Source: Robertmurraya kyonggiensis
GTDB lineage: Bacteria; Bacillota; Bacilli; Bacillales; Cytobacillaceae
Length of the DNA: 64,000 nucleotides
NCBI RefSeq assembly: GCF_005116465.1
Contig: NZ_SWBM01000002.1
Location: 372,001 to 436,000, forward strand
Reading direction: 5' to 3'
Shown piece after piece: positions 27,822-38,015 of the stretch. The notes beneath the pieces are model-generated. The model was not told the DNA's origin, searched no databases, and was given only the letters and a program-made list of their open reading frames with translations. Each line of letters starts with the position of its first letter. Positions within the stretch are counted from its first letter, which is position 1. The position numbers and the translations under genes were made by a program.

Positions 27822-29432
27822 ATGCAAACAAGAATTAGATTCAGTACATCTCTTTCCGTTCTAGTAATATTTCTTTTTTTTATCACTTCTCCTGCAAATG
27901 CAGAAGCACATCGTATTGCGGGAACTAATCGTTATGACACTGCTGTAAAAATTTCTCAACAGGGTTGGAGTCAATCCAATACTGTGATTCTTGCTCAAGG
28001 AATGGATTTTCCAGATGCTTTGGCAAGTGTTCCGCTGGCTTATAAATTAAATGCGCCAATCTTGTTGACTAGACCTAATGAATTACCTGATGAAACAATC
28101 AACGAAATCAAAAGATTGCGCTCTTCGAATGTGATTATTCTCGGGGGCCAATTAGCCGTTTCTCTTAATGTAGAAAAGAAATTAATAGAGGACCTTGGGG
28201 TTTCGGTAAAGCGGATTGCAGGTGAGAACAGGTTCAAAACAGCGGAAGCTATTGCGGCTCAATTAGGAGATTATGATAAAGCTTTCATCGTTAATGGGTT
28301 TAATTACCCAGATGCTCTCTCAATTGGTTCAATTGCTGCTAATAGCGGTGCGCCAATACTCATTACGAATACAACTTCAATCACTGAAGAGACCAAGCAA
28401 TTAGCTTTGAAAGCTAGCGAAAGATATATAATTGGAGGCGAACTAGCTGTAGATAGCTCAATTCAACAGCAATTAAGCGCTGATCGGATTAGTGGCACAA
28501 GTAGATATGATACTTCCGCAGAAATTGTCGATACATTTTATAATGGTTTCACAAATTTATATGTAGCCACAGGAGCTAATTTTGCGGATGCTTTATCAGG
28601 GGCTGTATTAGGAGCTAAAAGTAATAGTCCAGTAATACTAGTAAAGTCTGATAGTATACCAGAAAATGTTTCTGCTGTTCTGAAAAAATATCTGTTATCA
28701 GATACATATATTTTGGGGGGAGAATTAGCAATCAACCAAAATGTATTGAATAAAATGAATTCGGAACTACCATATGAGGTCCAGGATTCGTCAAAACCAA
28801 TAATATTTTACATTCCTCATCCAGATGATGAAGTATTAGCTACTGGTGTTGGGATAGAATATTATATCGATAGAGGGTTTGATGTTCATGTTGTTCTCTT
28901 AACAAAAGGTGAGTCATCTAATGTGTATCAAGTGCTTGGACAGGATTTTCCTGAAATGACAAAAGATGAATTCGGAGATGCGAGAGTAAGAGAGTTTCAG
29001 GATTCTGTTACAAGATTGGGTGTTAATCCTGCTAATTTACATTTCTATCAATACCCTGATATGGGATTAATGGTAGATGATGTTAGGGGTGTAATTGAAC
29101 AATTCGAAACACTTTATCCTGGTGCAGAGCATCGTACTTTATCCTTCTATGAAACACACCCAGATCATAAAAATTCAGGAATAGCTCTAAATCAACTTTA
29201 TCATGAGGGGAAAGTACAACATGCTAGATTCTATATATCGCCTTATCTACATGAACAAGTAGAAGGTTTCTATATGCCTGTAAAAAATCCAGAAAAAGTT
29301 ATAGATGCAGTATACGCATATAAGGTTAATAGTCCGGAAATAGGGCGTTATTCTATAGGCTATCGATCAGTACCTGAACTTTTAACATTATTAGAGAAAA
29401 ATCCAGTAAGTAAGGTCCATTTACCTAATTAA
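27822..29432 (+). CDS. CWB2 protein with PIG-L/LmbE-type deacetylase domain
   Basis: Exported 536-residue protein. Signal peptide (1-~27, ending SPANA), three CWB2 repeats (~30-315; [36 protein letters not shown]), then a C-terminal PIG-L/LmbE domain. The zinc motif PHPDDE is at residues 332-337 and HPDH at 446-449, so the metal ligands are present. PIG-L enzymes remove N-acetyl groups from GlcNAc-containing substrates, usually in the cytoplasm. Here an exported, wall-bound form would act on a wall glycan (inference). GGGAGG precedes the ATG at 27822; a GTG at 27804 is less likely. Confidence 0.9.
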   Translation: MQTRIRFSTSLSVLVIFLFFITSPANAEAHRIAGTNRYDTAVKISQQGWSQSNTVILAQGMDFPDALASVPLAYKLNAPILLTRPNELPDETINEIKRLRSSNVIILGGQLAVSLNVEKKLIEDLGVSVKRIAGENRFKTAEAIAAQLGDYDKAFIVNGFNYPDALSIGSIAANSGAPILITNTTSITEETKQLALKASERYIIGGELAVDSSIQQQLSADRISGTSRYDTSAEIVDTFYNGFTNLYVATGANFADALSGAVLGAKSNSPVILVKSDSIPENVSAVLKKYLLSDTYILGGELAINQNVLNKMNSELPYEVQDSSKPIIFYIPHPDDEVLATGVGIEYYIDRGFDVHVVLLTKGESSNVYQVLGQDFPEMTKDEFGDARVREFQDSVTRLGVNPANLHFYQYPDMGLMVDDVRGVIEQFETLYPGAEHRTLSFYETHPDHKNSGIALNQLYHEGKVQHARFYISPYLHEQVEGFYMPVKNPEKVIDAVYAYKVNSPEIGRYSIGYRSVPELLTLLEKNPVSKVHLPN

Positions 29433-29450
29433 GAGATTTTACAAAGTAGT

Positions 29451-29481
29451 TTGCAAAATTTGTAGAATTAGGTGGTATAAT
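29451..29481 (+). promoter_or_regulatory. Candidate promoter for the amidase gene
   Basis: TTGCAA and an extended -10 TGGTATAAT with a 19-base spacer, about 45 bases before the ATG. The -35 is weak and the spacing long. Confidence 0.45.
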
Positions 29482-29527
29482 TAGGAATGTGAGTTAGAAA
29501 TAGACAACTAAGGGAAGGGGTACTGGA

Positions 29528-31624
29528 ATGAATTTTAAGATTGCTAAACTGCTAGGGTTTGTCGTCATCTGCTTATTCTTATTTCCTGCAGGAGCACTAG
29601 CGGAGAAGGTTCTCGTAATTGATCCTGGACATGGAGGGAGGCATACGGGAACTTGTGGAGTTACTAAGGAATCTCCAAAAGACTTATGTGAACGGGACGT
29701 AAATTTATCGGTTGGGTTAAAATTACGTGACTACTTAAAAAACTCAGGAATTAAAGTATACATCACTAGGGAAACGGATACTGAATTTTCCTCTTATTTA
29801 GCCGGAGATGGTGGAGACCATCAATTAAGGATGAAAAAGGCGAATGGATTTGCTGCTGGAAACAATGACAATAGTATATTTGTTTCCATCCATCATAATG
29901 GCTCTCCTTCAAGCCCGTATGTAAAAGGTTACGAAACTTACTACTATGATGGGGTAAATCATTATAAGTCCGCCTATCCCCCAGATCCAAAACAGCTTAC
30001 TTATTTAAATGATAGTAAGCGGCTTGCGGAAACTATTCATCCTACTTTCGTAAGTAATTTAAACATGATTGACAGAAAAATACACAATGATCAGAGTTTA
30101 TATGTAATTAGAAATGCACAAATGCCAGCAGTCTTATTAGAACTTGGCTACATGACGAATAGAGAAGAAGAAAGTCGTGTTAAAACTGCGGATTTTCAAA
30201 ATAAAGCAGCGCAAGCAATAGGGAATGCAGTTGTTGAGTATTTCAAGGCTTATGACGTCTATAAAAATGGAGTTAAAGTTCAAACATTTAAGAATAGAAA
30301 TGACGCCATAAACTTTGCTCAAAATACGTCTGGTGTTGTACAAGTATTTGATAAGAACGCTCAAACTTATATTTGGGACAATAATAACTTTGAGGTATAT
30401 CATAAGACAAACGGGCTCGTTAAAGGTTTTGCTACACAACAAGAGGCGATAAACTTTGCAAATGGGCAATCTGATTCTAGAGTTGTAGAAAAAGCAACAG
30501 GTTACACGGTATGGTCTAATTTCGTTACGGCAAATTATGTGGTTCAGGAACAGACTAGTGGGGCAACTACAGAATTTTATGATTATAATCAGGCAGTTAA
30601 TTATGCAAAGGATAAAGCTAATACAAGAATAGTTAAAAAGGGAACTAATGATGTCTTGTGGACAAATATAGCCAATGAAGGTACTACAAAAAATGTACAA
30701 GTAAAGGCTGTAAATGGGCAAACAAGATATTTAACTTCAATTGCAATATCTAGAGACCTTTATCCAAATGGCTTCCCTGATGACAAACAGGAGAGAACAG
30801 TTATCTTATCTACGGGGTTAGATTCTGCTGATGCACTTTCAGCTGGACCGCTAACAGCGAAGCTGGAGAATGCGCCTATATTATTAAATAATGCTCAGGC
30901 ATTATTACCTGAAGTAAGAGACGAATTGATTCGTTTAAGAGCTAATAAAGTCGTGATATTGGGTGGTCCACTTGCTATATCTACTAATATAGAAAATGCG
31001 ATTAGAGGGTTAGGAATCCAAGTGGAGCGCATTCAGGGACAAAATAGAACAGAGACAAATAATCAAATTAATCAAAGGCTTGGCAATGTAAATGGAGTAT
31101 TTGTTGCCTCTGCTAGAAGTTTTCCAGATGCACTAGCAGCTGCTCCGATTGCAGCGGCAAACAATTGGGCTATTGTCTTAACCGAGAAGAATGGGTTATC
31201 TGATGCGGCTTTAAATTATATTAGAGGAAAACAGATTGCTATACTTGGTGGGGAATTAGTAGTACCAGCAGGTGTAGAAAATCAAATTTTGTCTCAAAAT
31301 AGTGCTGCAAATGTTAAGAGGCTATCAGGGACAAGTCGATATGATACGTTAGCTAGTATTCTATGGAATTTTAAAGATGTTATGAAGTCAAACACAGTTA
31401 ACGTATCAACTGGTTTGAACTTCCCTGATGCTTTGTCTGCTGCACCTCTTTCTATACTTAATAAGGCCCCATTAGTTCTTGTTGGCTCTGATGTCAACAA
31501 AAACGTGGAATCCTTCTTGTTGAAATATACAGAGGAAAATAGAGTTGAGAACCTTACTGTTGTGGGCGGACCTTTAGCTATACCAGAACATCTGAAAGCA
31601 ACACTTTCAAATAAGGTCCAATAA
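29528..31624 (+). CDS. N-acetylmuramoyl-L-alanine amidase with three novel repeats and CWB2 repeats
   Basis: Exported autolysin, 698 residues. Signal peptide (1-~25); Amidase_3 domain (~27-240) with zinc ligands H35 (DPGHGG), E55 (CERD) and H122 (SIHHNG) and catalytic E205 (LLELGYM); three repeats of ~45-50 residues at ~242-287, 288-331 and 332-380, each with a hydrophobic start, an A-(I/V)-N-(F/Y)-A core and, in the second and third, a W-(S/T)-N end; three CWB2 repeats (~395-698). It cuts the lactyl-amide bond between glycan and stem peptide. The relation to B. subtilis LytC is functional, but the domain order differs. GGAAGGGG precedes the ATG. Confidence 0.93.
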   Translation: MNFKIAKLLGFVVICLFLFPAGALAEKVLVIDPGHGGRHTGTCGVTKESPKDLCERDVNLSVGLKLRDYLKNSGIKVYITRETDTEFSSYLAGDGGDHQLRMKKANGFAAGNNDNSIFVSIHHNGSPSSPYVKGYETYYYDGVNHYKSAYPPDPKQLTYLNDSKRLAETIHPTFVSNLNMIDRKIHNDQSLYVIRNAQMPAVLLELGYMTNREEESRVKTADFQNKAAQAIGNAVVEYFKAYDVYKNGVKVQTFKNRNDAINFAQNTSGVVQVFDKNAQTYIWDNNNFEVYHKTNGLVKGFATQQEAINFANGQSDSRVVEKATGYTVWSNFVTANYVVQEQTSGATTEFYDYNQAVNYAKDKANTRIVKKGTNDVLWTNIANEGTTKNVQVKAVNGQTRYLTSIAISRDLYPNGFPDDKQERTVILSTGLDSADALSAGPLTAKLENAPILLNNAQALLPEVRDELIRLRANKVVILGGPLAISTNIENAIRGLGIQVERIQGQNRTETNNQINQRLGNVNGVFVASARSFPDALAAAPIAAANNWAIVLTEKNGLSDAALNYIRGKQIAILGGELVVPAGVENQILSQNSAANVKRLSGTSRYDTLASILWNFKDVMKSNTVNVSTGLNFPDALSAAPLSILNKAPLVLVGSDVNKNVESFLLKYTEENRVENLTVVGGPLAIPEHLKATLSNKVQ

Positions 31625-31631
31625 AATAATT

Positions 31632-31664
31632 GATGGCAAACCTCTACAGGTTTGCTATCTTTTT
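31632..31664 (+). terminator. Rho-independent terminator
   Basis: GATGGCAAACC / GGTTTGCTATC stem with TTTTT, directly after the amidase gene. Confidence 0.8.
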
Positions 31665-31678
31665 GAAGGGAGAAATCT

Positions 31679-32356
31679 ATGATGAAACAAATAATGATTG
31701 CATTGGTTTTAATTCTTAGTATCATCGTCGTCGGTTGTACAAATAAAGAAGAAGAAAAAGTAAACAAAGAAGAGAAAGAAGTGTCCACAGTAAACGAAGT
31801 AACAGAAGAAGAGACAAAAGAAGATGCCCCCAAAAAAGAGACTACATTAGATGAAGATTCAATGAAAAGGTATCGTCCTGAGGTGGGAGTTAAAAAAACC
31901 TTTATTGAGGCAGGGGACTTTGCTGGATTACAAGAGGAATTTCCTTATGGAAATGAAGACTATATTCAAAGAGTCGTTAGAATTGGTGAATCTGTAGCAG
32001 TTCAAGTTTACAAATGGACTGAGAATGAAATTTCATTAGTCCTTGAGGAAAAGGACCTCGAAGATCCAAATAAAAATTATTTGTCAGATTTGAGTGAGGA
32101 AGTACAAGATACTCTATACGCGGAAAATGGTGGAGCGAATTGGGAAATAGTAAGCGAGAATGAAACGGTCGAGGTACCATACGGTAAATTTACAAACGTG
32201 TATGTATTGAGAAAAGTAACGGATGAGGTAGAAGGTGCTGATACTATTTATACGTATTACATTGCACCAGAGGTAGGACTCATTAAAGAGACATTTGAAT
32301 TAACTGGTGAACAAGGTTACTCAGCAGAATCAGTATTACAAACTGTAGAAAAATAA
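31679..32356 (+). CDS. Lipoprotein of unknown function
   Basis: Predicted lipoprotein of 225 residues. The signal peptide ends in the lipobox IVVGC (cysteine at ~20), so it is diacylated and tethered to the outer face of the membrane. A very acidic/lysine-rich linker follows (~22-60, many EEK repeats), then a compact domain with YRPEVGVKKTF and a C-terminal YYIAPEVGLIKETFE strand. The latter resembles small Bacillus lipoproteins of unknown role. GGGAG precedes paired ATG codons (31679, 31682). It sits between the amidase and SpoIID-type genes and may help them, but this is only position. Confidence 0.85.
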   Translation: MMKQIMIALVLILSIIVVGCTNKEEEKVNKEEKEVSTVNEVTEEETKEDAPKKETTLDEDSMKRYRPEVGVKKTFIEAGDFAGLQEEFPYGNEDYIQRVVRIGESVAVQVYKWTENEISLVLEEKDLEDPNKNYLSDLSEEVQDTLYAENGGANWEIVSENETVEVPYGKFTNVYVLRKVTDEVEGADTIYTYYIAPEVGLIKETFELTGEQGYSAESVLQTVEK

Positions 32357-32360
32357 TAAT

Positions 32361-32394
32361 AAAAGGAGAAAATGGGTGTTTTCTCCTTTTTTTC
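32361..32394 (+). terminator. Rho-independent terminator
   Basis: AAAAGGAGAAAA / GTTTTCTCCTTTT stem followed by seven or more T residues. Confidence 0.85.
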
Positions 32395-32485
32395 TTTCTT
32401 TCTACAAATCTATTGTAGATAATTGACTACTTTTGTATTATTAATAAGAGAAACGTAGAAAAAATGAAATTTAGGAGGAGATTAA

Positions 32486-34747
32486 GTGAAAAAACCTCTG
32501 TTGTTTTTTGTCTTAATGGCGGTGTTTGTCCAACTATGCTTTGTTCAGTTAAACGCTAAAGCAAGTGGAGGAGAGAATCCAATTGTTTCAGTGAAACTAG
32601 TAAACTATTTAGGGAATCAAGGGGATTTATCCATCAAAGTTACGGGTAAATATATTGTTAACGGAGATTCTAATTTTGCTCTATTATCCAATCAAAATTT
32701 TTACGTTCGCTATCAAAATGGTAGTTTAAATCTATATCAAGATAATGTATTAATTCAAACATTGGGTTCTTCTTTTACTATATCACCTGAGCAATATGGA
32801 ACTGCCAATTATGTGTCAATTAATAATCGACCATATTTAGGAGATATCAAGTTTACCATTGAAAGTGGATATATAAGACCAATTAATAGTCTTCCTTTAG
32901 AAGATTATCTGAAAGGTGTAGTTCCGTATGAAATGCCCGCTGAATGGAACGTAGATGCGTTAAAAGCACAGGCGGTTGCAGCAAGAACTTATGCTCTTGG
33001 AAAAATAAATAGTACTATAAATGATACAATTAGTTACCAAGTGTATGGTGGTTATGTTTGGAATAGTAGTACCTATAATAATTCCAATCAGGCTGTTAAT
33101 GAAACTTCAGGACAAGTTCTTAGATATAATAATGCTCTTATTTCTGCAGTTTATTCATCAAGTAATGGTGGTCATACAGAATCCAATTCAAATTATTGGG
33201 GGTCTGCACAAGTGGCGTACCTGCCGTCGAAACCAGATCCATATGATCCACAAAATTCTTGGAGTCTATCACTAAATAAACAACAAATTAACATCAGTGG
33301 GCTAGATTTACTGAATCCTGACGGTTGGTGGTCTCAGGTTTCTGAAAACTCTTCAGATCGTACTATTTTAAATAATATTAAAACCTATATAAAGAATAAT
33401 TACCATTCAAACGCCGATATTAAGATTGTAGGAATTCCAAAATTGGAAATCGGAAACGAACAAACAGTCTCAAGTACTGGTAGTTCTACAGGTAAGAAGA
33501 AATATGGCTCAATCAACGTTCAATATTTGGTGAAAAATCCTGATGGAACATATATTAGAAATGAAGGTAACCAGTTGCCTAATAACTATGCTACTTCTTT
33601 GTATGGGACATCAAGATATGATACAAGTGTAGCAATTGCAAACCATGGTTGGAGTTCATCTGATGCAGTAGTACTCGGTCGTGGTGATGTACCAGTTGAT
33701 GCTTTAACAGGAACAGTGCTAGCTAAAAAGTATGATTCCCCACTTTTACTTACGAATAATAGTAATGTACCAGAGGCTGTGTTAAATAAAATTACCTCAC
33801 TGAATCCGAGTACAAGAAAAGTTTATGTTTTAGGTGGTCCACTAGCAATTTCAGATAATGTGATTTACCAGCTACAAAATCGTGGCTTTCAAGTTGAAAG
33901 AGTAGCAGGAGGATCACGTTATCAAACAGCTGTAAAGATAGCGGAACAAATACCAGCTTCATCTACATTGTTTTTAACTAGTGGAAGTAATACTTCTCCA
34001 GATGCTTTATCTGTAGCATCCTATGCAGCGAAGAATCAAATCCCGATATTATTGACTGGCGTAAATTCACTATCGGAAGATGTTAAACAATTTATCAGAA
34101 ACCGTTCAATATCGAAGGTCTATGTAATTGGAGGATATTTGGCGATTTCAGATCAAGTTATAAATGAATTAAGGTCGTTGGGCGTAACTTCCGTTGAACG
34201 TGTAGCGGGTACTACAAGATATGATACAAGTGTAGCGATTGCTAAGAAGTTCAATTACGATTTAAGTACCGTATTTTTTGCTCGAGGAGATATATTCATA
34301 GATGCCCTCCCAGGTGCTGCATTGGCTGCAAGATTTGATGCACCCGTTATCTTAACAAAACAGAATGAATTCCCTACTGAACCAAAAAATTGGCTAAAAA
34401 ACTTAGAGGTTCGACCTAATATTTACTATTTGGGTGGAGATTTAGCAATTAGCCCGACAACACGTAATCAAATTAAGAATGCACTTCTTGGTGACATCAA
34501 GTTGCACACTTTGGCAAAAGATAATGTTAATATTAGTGTGCTTAGAAGCATGTTAGGTGGGACTTTATTTAAGAGTTACCATGTAACTGGTGTTTCTGAT
34601 AATGGTACAAAGGTTACAGTAAGTGGTAAAGGTTATGGTCATGGAGTGGGAATGAGTCAGTATGGTGCAAAAGCTATGGGAGACCAAGGTAAGAGCTATA
34701 CAGAAATACTCAATTTCTATTATCCAGGAGTGGTCTTAGGTAATTAA
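32486..34747 (+). CDS. SpoIID/LytB-like protein with internal CWB2 repeats
   Basis: Exported 753-residue protein related to SpoIID and to the amidase enhancer LytB. Signal peptide (1-~28); N-terminal SpoIID part with [16 protein letters not shown] near 140, [13 protein letters not shown], and SSNGGHTES; three CWB2 repeats (~372-668); then the closing SpoIID motif [19 protein letters not shown] near 715-735. The CWB2 block therefore lies inside the SpoIID domain rather than before it as in B. subtilis LytB. SpoIID is a lytic transglycosylase of denuded glycan; LytB-type members stimulate amidases, fitting the nearby amidase. GTG start after AGGAGGAG. Confidence 0.92.
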   Translation: MKKPLLFFVLMAVFVQLCFVQLNAKASGGENPIVSVKLVNYLGNQGDLSIKVTGKYIVNGDSNFALLSNQNFYVRYQNGSLNLYQDNVLIQTLGSSFTISPEQYGTANYVSINNRPYLGDIKFTIESGYIRPINSLPLEDYLKGVVPYEMPAEWNVDALKAQAVAARTYALGKINSTINDTISYQVYGGYVWNSSTYNNSNQAVNETSGQVLRYNNALISAVYSSSNGGHTESNSNYWGSAQVAYLPSKPDPYDPQNSWSLSLNKQQINISGLDLLNPDGWWSQVSENSSDRTILNNIKTYIKNNYHSNADIKIVGIPKLEIGNEQTVSSTGSSTGKKKYGSINVQYLVKNPDGTYIRNEGNQLPNNYATSLYGTSRYDTSVAIANHGWSSSDAVVLGRGDVPVDALTGTVLAKKYDSPLLLTNNSNVPEAVLNKITSLNPSTRKVYVLGGPLAISDNVIYQLQNRGFQVERVAGGSRYQTAVKIAEQIPASSTLFLTSGSNTSPDALSVASYAAKNQIPILLTGVNSLSEDVKQFIRNRSISKVYVIGGYLAISDQVINELRSLGVTSVERVAGTTRYDTSVAIAKKFNYDLSTVFFARGDIFIDALPGAALAARFDAPVILTKQNEFPTEPKNWLKNLEVRPNIYYLGGDLAISPTTRNQIKNALLGDIKLHTLAKDNVNISVLRSMLGGTLFKSYHVTGVSDNGTKVTVSGKGYGHGVGMSQYGAKAMGDQGKSYTEILNFYYPGVVLGN

Positions 34748-34934
34748 TTATTGTGGGGTGCAGAGGATAACAACTCTGTCCCCTTTTTTAATAGAAATTA
34801 TATATTTGAAATAAAACATTCATAACTCCGTCATACTATTATAGTTGTATTTTATGGAATAATTGCGGTATACTTTTTCTTTAGAAGAAGCATAGTTTGT
34901 AAATACGTCTTTATTAGAAAAGGTGATTAAGAAG

Positions 34935-36209
34935 ATGTCAAAAAAAGTTTGTATTGTTGGTTTAGGATATATAGGACTTCCAACAGCAGTTATGTTTGCT
35001 AACCATGGCTATCAAGTACATGGTGTTGATATTAATGAAAAAGCAGTTGAAATGTTAAAAAATAAGGAACTTCATATTGAAGAACCTGGATTAAAGGAAC
35101 GACTTGTGAGGGCTATAGATGGTGGTCATTTTACGGTCTCTACTGTACCAACAGAAGCAGATGTTTTTATTATTGCGGTACCTTCACCGATAAATGATAA
35201 TAAATGCGCAAACATGGATTATGTAAGTGATGCAACAAAGTCTATTGTTCCTTTTGTTAAGAAAGAGAATCTTGTTATTCTTGAGTCAACGGTTCCACCA
35301 AGAACTGTTGTTGATGTCATGGTACCAATTTTAAAAGAAACACAGTTGGAAATTGGTGAGGAATTATACGTCTCTCATTCTCCTGAGCGTGTCATTCCGG
35401 GGAGAGTTTTTGAAGAATTAGTTAAGAATGATCGTATTGTTGGTGGAATTAATGATAAATCATCTCAATTAACAGTGGACTTATATAAGGCTTTTGTTAA
35501 GGGAACTATCCATGTGACAGATGTTACCACAGCGGAAATGGTTAAGGTCATTGAAAATACGTATAGAGATGTAAATATTGCGTTTGCTAACGAGTTAGCA
35601 AAAATTAGTCAGAACATTGGAGTCAATGTGTGGGAGGCGATTCAATTGGCGAATTTCCATCCACGTGTAAATATCCATTTACCTGGACCTGGAGTAGGTG
35701 GCCATTGTATTGCTGTTGATCCATGGTTTATGGTTGAATTGCAACCGGAATTAGCACAGATTATCAACCTTTCACGTCAAACCAATGATAGTATGCCTGC
35801 TTATACTGCACAAAGAGTTAAAGAGATCTTAAATAATGAAGGCATTGTGCATCCTAAAGTTGCGGTATTAGGACTCGCATTTAAGGCTGATATAGATGAT
35901 ATGAGAGAGAGTCCTTCTCTCGAAGTAATTCATCATCTTAAAGTGCTTGGCATGGATGTTTCTGCTTTTGATCCACATATCAAGGAAAACAAGATAAAAG
36001 AACAGACTCAAGATATTAATGAAGCAATGGATCATGCGGATTTAATTCTTGTTTTAACTAGTCATAAAGAGTTCGTGAATTTAGAACCAACGGATTTCAT
36101 TAATAAGATGAGAACACCGTATATTTTTGATACCAAGAATTGTATCGACAGAACAATTTGGAGAAAAGCTGGGTTTACAACCAAGTTATTAGGGGACTCT
36201 AAAAACTAA
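34935..36209 (+). CDS. wecC: UDP-N-acetyl-D-mannosaminuronate dehydrogenase-like
   Basis: NAD-dependent UDP-sugar 6-dehydrogenase of 424 residues, most like WecC. N-terminal Rossmann motif VGLGYIGLPTA, AVPSPI, ESTVPPRT and the GPGVGGHCIAVDP active-site loop with C258. It would oxidise UDP-ManNAc to UDP-ManNAcA, giving an acidic sugar for a wall polymer. The UDP-GlcNAc 2-epimerase that makes UDP-ManNAc is not in the window. AGGTGA before the ATG at 34935 decides the start against a GTG at 34923. Related UDP-glucose or UDP-GlcNAc dehydrogenases are the alternative. Confidence 0.86.
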   Translation: MSKKVCIVGLGYIGLPTAVMFANHGYQVHGVDINEKAVEMLKNKELHIEEPGLKERLVRAIDGGHFTVSTVPTEADVFIIAVPSPINDNKCANMDYVSDATKSIVPFVKKENLVILESTVPPRTVVDVMVPILKETQLEIGEELYVSHSPERVIPGRVFEELVKNDRIVGGINDKSSQLTVDLYKAFVKGTIHVTDVTTAEMVKVIENTYRDVNIAFANELAKISQNIGVNVWEAIQLANFHPRVNIHLPGPGVGGHCIAVDPWFMVELQPELAQIINLSRQTNDSMPAYTAQRVKEILNNEGIVHPKVAVLGLAFKADIDDMRESPSLEVIHHLKVLGMDVSAFDPHIKENKIKEQTQDINEAMDHADLILVLTSHKEFVNLEPTDFINKMRTPYIFDTKNCIDRTIWRKAGFTTKLLGDSKN

Positions 36210-36222
36210 CATCTTAATTTAC

Positions 36223-36260
36223 AGTCCGTGGTAGCATTCTTGCTACTTAGGACTTTTTTT
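36223..36260 (+). terminator. Rho-independent terminator
   Basis: AGTCC-GTAGCA / TGCTAC-GGACT stem followed by seven T residues. The next start is only 23 bases on. Confidence 0.85.
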
Positions 36261-36282
36261 ATGTGAAGGTAGGTAAAAGGAT

Positions 36283-37809
36283 ATGTCGAAATTAAGAATC
36301 GCCAGTATTCTCTTTTTATTCTCAACGGTCATTTTGAAATTTTCAAGTATGTTCAGAGACCTCATTATCGCTAACTACTTTGGGGATTCCTATGCAGTAG
36401 ATGCTTATATTGCTGCCATGACAATCCCTAATGCGATCATATTATTTATGTTAACGGGAATGAAGGATGCATTTGTTCCAAGTTATTATAAATATAAGGA
36501 ACTTGGATTAGGAGAGCAGCATAAGAGCCATATCGTAAAAGGAACATTTTGGGTTTGTTTCATTTTATCAGTAATTGGAATAATAATATCTAGTCCACTT
36601 GTCCACTTTTTATACCCTAATTTCCCTACTAAAGGATTAGAAGTAGCGACTTGGACTGCAATTATTTATTTTTCTTCGATTGTAATGGTTGGGGTTAATG
36701 CCGTCTATGAAGGATATTTTGATGCCGAGAAAATGTTTTCATTTTCAGTCTTTTCGCAAACACTTGTTGTTCTCGTTACTATTGTTAGCGCCATTTTATT
36801 TCATCAAAATCTAGGGATATATTCTGTGCCAATAGGGTATTTTATGGGAACTGTACTATCTTTAATATTAAAATTTTTAGTTTTACAACCTAGAAAGAAA
36901 TTTATCCTTTGGAAGCAAAAGTTAGATATTAATGAAGTGAAAATGTTCTATTTGATTTTTATTCCAGTTGGACTTACGATTGCGGTAGGGCAGATAAATC
37001 TATTTGTGAATACTCTCTTTGCAGCACAGTTAGGTGAAGGAGTTGTCGCAAATCTAAACTATGCCTTTAGACTTGTAAGTATTCCACAGGCTATTTTTGG
37101 TGTTACAATTGCTACAATTATTTATCCGATGCTAGCAGAGGCGAAATCTAAAAATAATATTCCTCTTTTTAAAAAGGGAATAGAAAAAGGTCTAGTATAT
37201 ATGTTTCTATTCGTAGCACCAACTGTTGCAGGGATGATGGTGTTAATTAAGCCCATTGTGAGAGTTGTGTACGAAAGAGGGGCATTTGATACAGATGCAA
37301 CCTTAATGACTAGTGAATTATCCATATTTTACATCGGGTCAGTGCTGTTTTACAGTATCCAAGCGGTTGTAGCAAAAGGGTTTTATACACTAGAGAAAGG
37401 TCATTATATGTTTAGAATCGGTATGACATCGATTGTACTAAATGTGATCTTTAATGCTATTTTTGCCCATTTATTAGGTGCCAAAGGGTTAGCTTTGAGC
37501 GCATCTTTGGTAGGGCTTTGTTATTCTGTAATTACATTTAGTACTTTATACAAATTAGTTAAAGGCTTTAATAAAAGATATTTGGTATTTGAATATGGAA
37601 AAATATTAATTTCTACACTTTTAATGGCAAGTATAGTGTTTTATATAAGCAAACTTGTATTTATCCAATCTCTTAATATTTATGTGATGTTGTTACTGGT
37701 TATTTGCATGGGAGCTTTGGTATACTTCGCTTCATTATATTTATTTAAAACAAGTTCCTTTAAAGAATTGTTGAATTCCAATAAAATAAAAATAAGGAAA
37801 ATGAATTAA
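36283..37809 (+). CDS. MurJ/MviN-type lipid flippase
   Basis: Polytopic protein of 508 residues with about 14 membrane helices. FSSMFRDLIIANYFGDSYAVDAYIAAMTIPN at the start is the MurJ/MviN signature, and VRVVYERGAFDTDAT in the middle is the conserved periplasmic-face motif. MurJ moves lipid II; paralogues placed in polysaccharide clusters are thought to move other undecaprenyl-linked intermediates, as proposed for the PSII locus of Clostridioides difficile. AAAAGGA before the ATG. Between wecC and tagO, so a polymer-specific flippase is more likely than the housekeeping MurJ (inference). Confidence 0.87.
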   Translation: MSKLRIASILFLFSTVILKFSSMFRDLIIANYFGDSYAVDAYIAAMTIPNAIILFMLTGMKDAFVPSYYKYKELGLGEQHKSHIVKGTFWVCFILSVIGIIISSPLVHFLYPNFPTKGLEVATWTAIIYFSSIVMVGVNAVYEGYFDAEKMFSFSVFSQTLVVLVTIVSAILFHQNLGIYSVPIGYFMGTVLSLILKFLVLQPRKKFILWKQKLDINEVKMFYLIFIPVGLTIAVGQINLFVNTLFAAQLGEGVVANLNYAFRLVSIPQAIFGVTIATIIYPMLAEAKSKNNIPLFKKGIEKGLVYMFLFVAPTVAGMMVLIKPIVRVVYERGAFDTDATLMTSELSIFYIGSVLFYSIQAVVAKGFYTLEKGHYMFRIGMTSIVLNVIFNAIFAHLLGAKGLALSASLVGLCYSVITFSTLYKLVKGFNKRYLVFEYGKILISTLLMASIVFYISKLVFIQSLNIYVMLLLVICMGALVYFASLYLFKTSSFKELLNSNKIKIRKMN

Positions 37810-38015
37810 ATTTTGTAACCTTTTTTTAATATAGCACGTCAAAATTAGGACTTGATTTCTTTATTTCATCACTTATCATTAAACTAGTACGAATTAACAG
37901 CATAGTGAGCATTAAAAGAGTAAATGGTAAAAAAAAAGAATGAAGTTTTAATCGAACTATGCTAATATGAAGTGGTGAATTTTTAAGCTAAATCCTAAAA
38001 GAGGTGTTTAACTAA

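Noticed and set aside
30137-30721. 194-codon open frame on the minus strand
   Set aside because: Antisense to the repeat region of the amidase, cysteine- and isoleucine-rich, with no ribosome site; a shadow of the real gene.
31294-31833. 179-codon open frame on the minus strand
   Set aside because: Spans the end of the amidase, a terminator and the start of the lipoprotein on the opposite strand; composition is non-protein-like.
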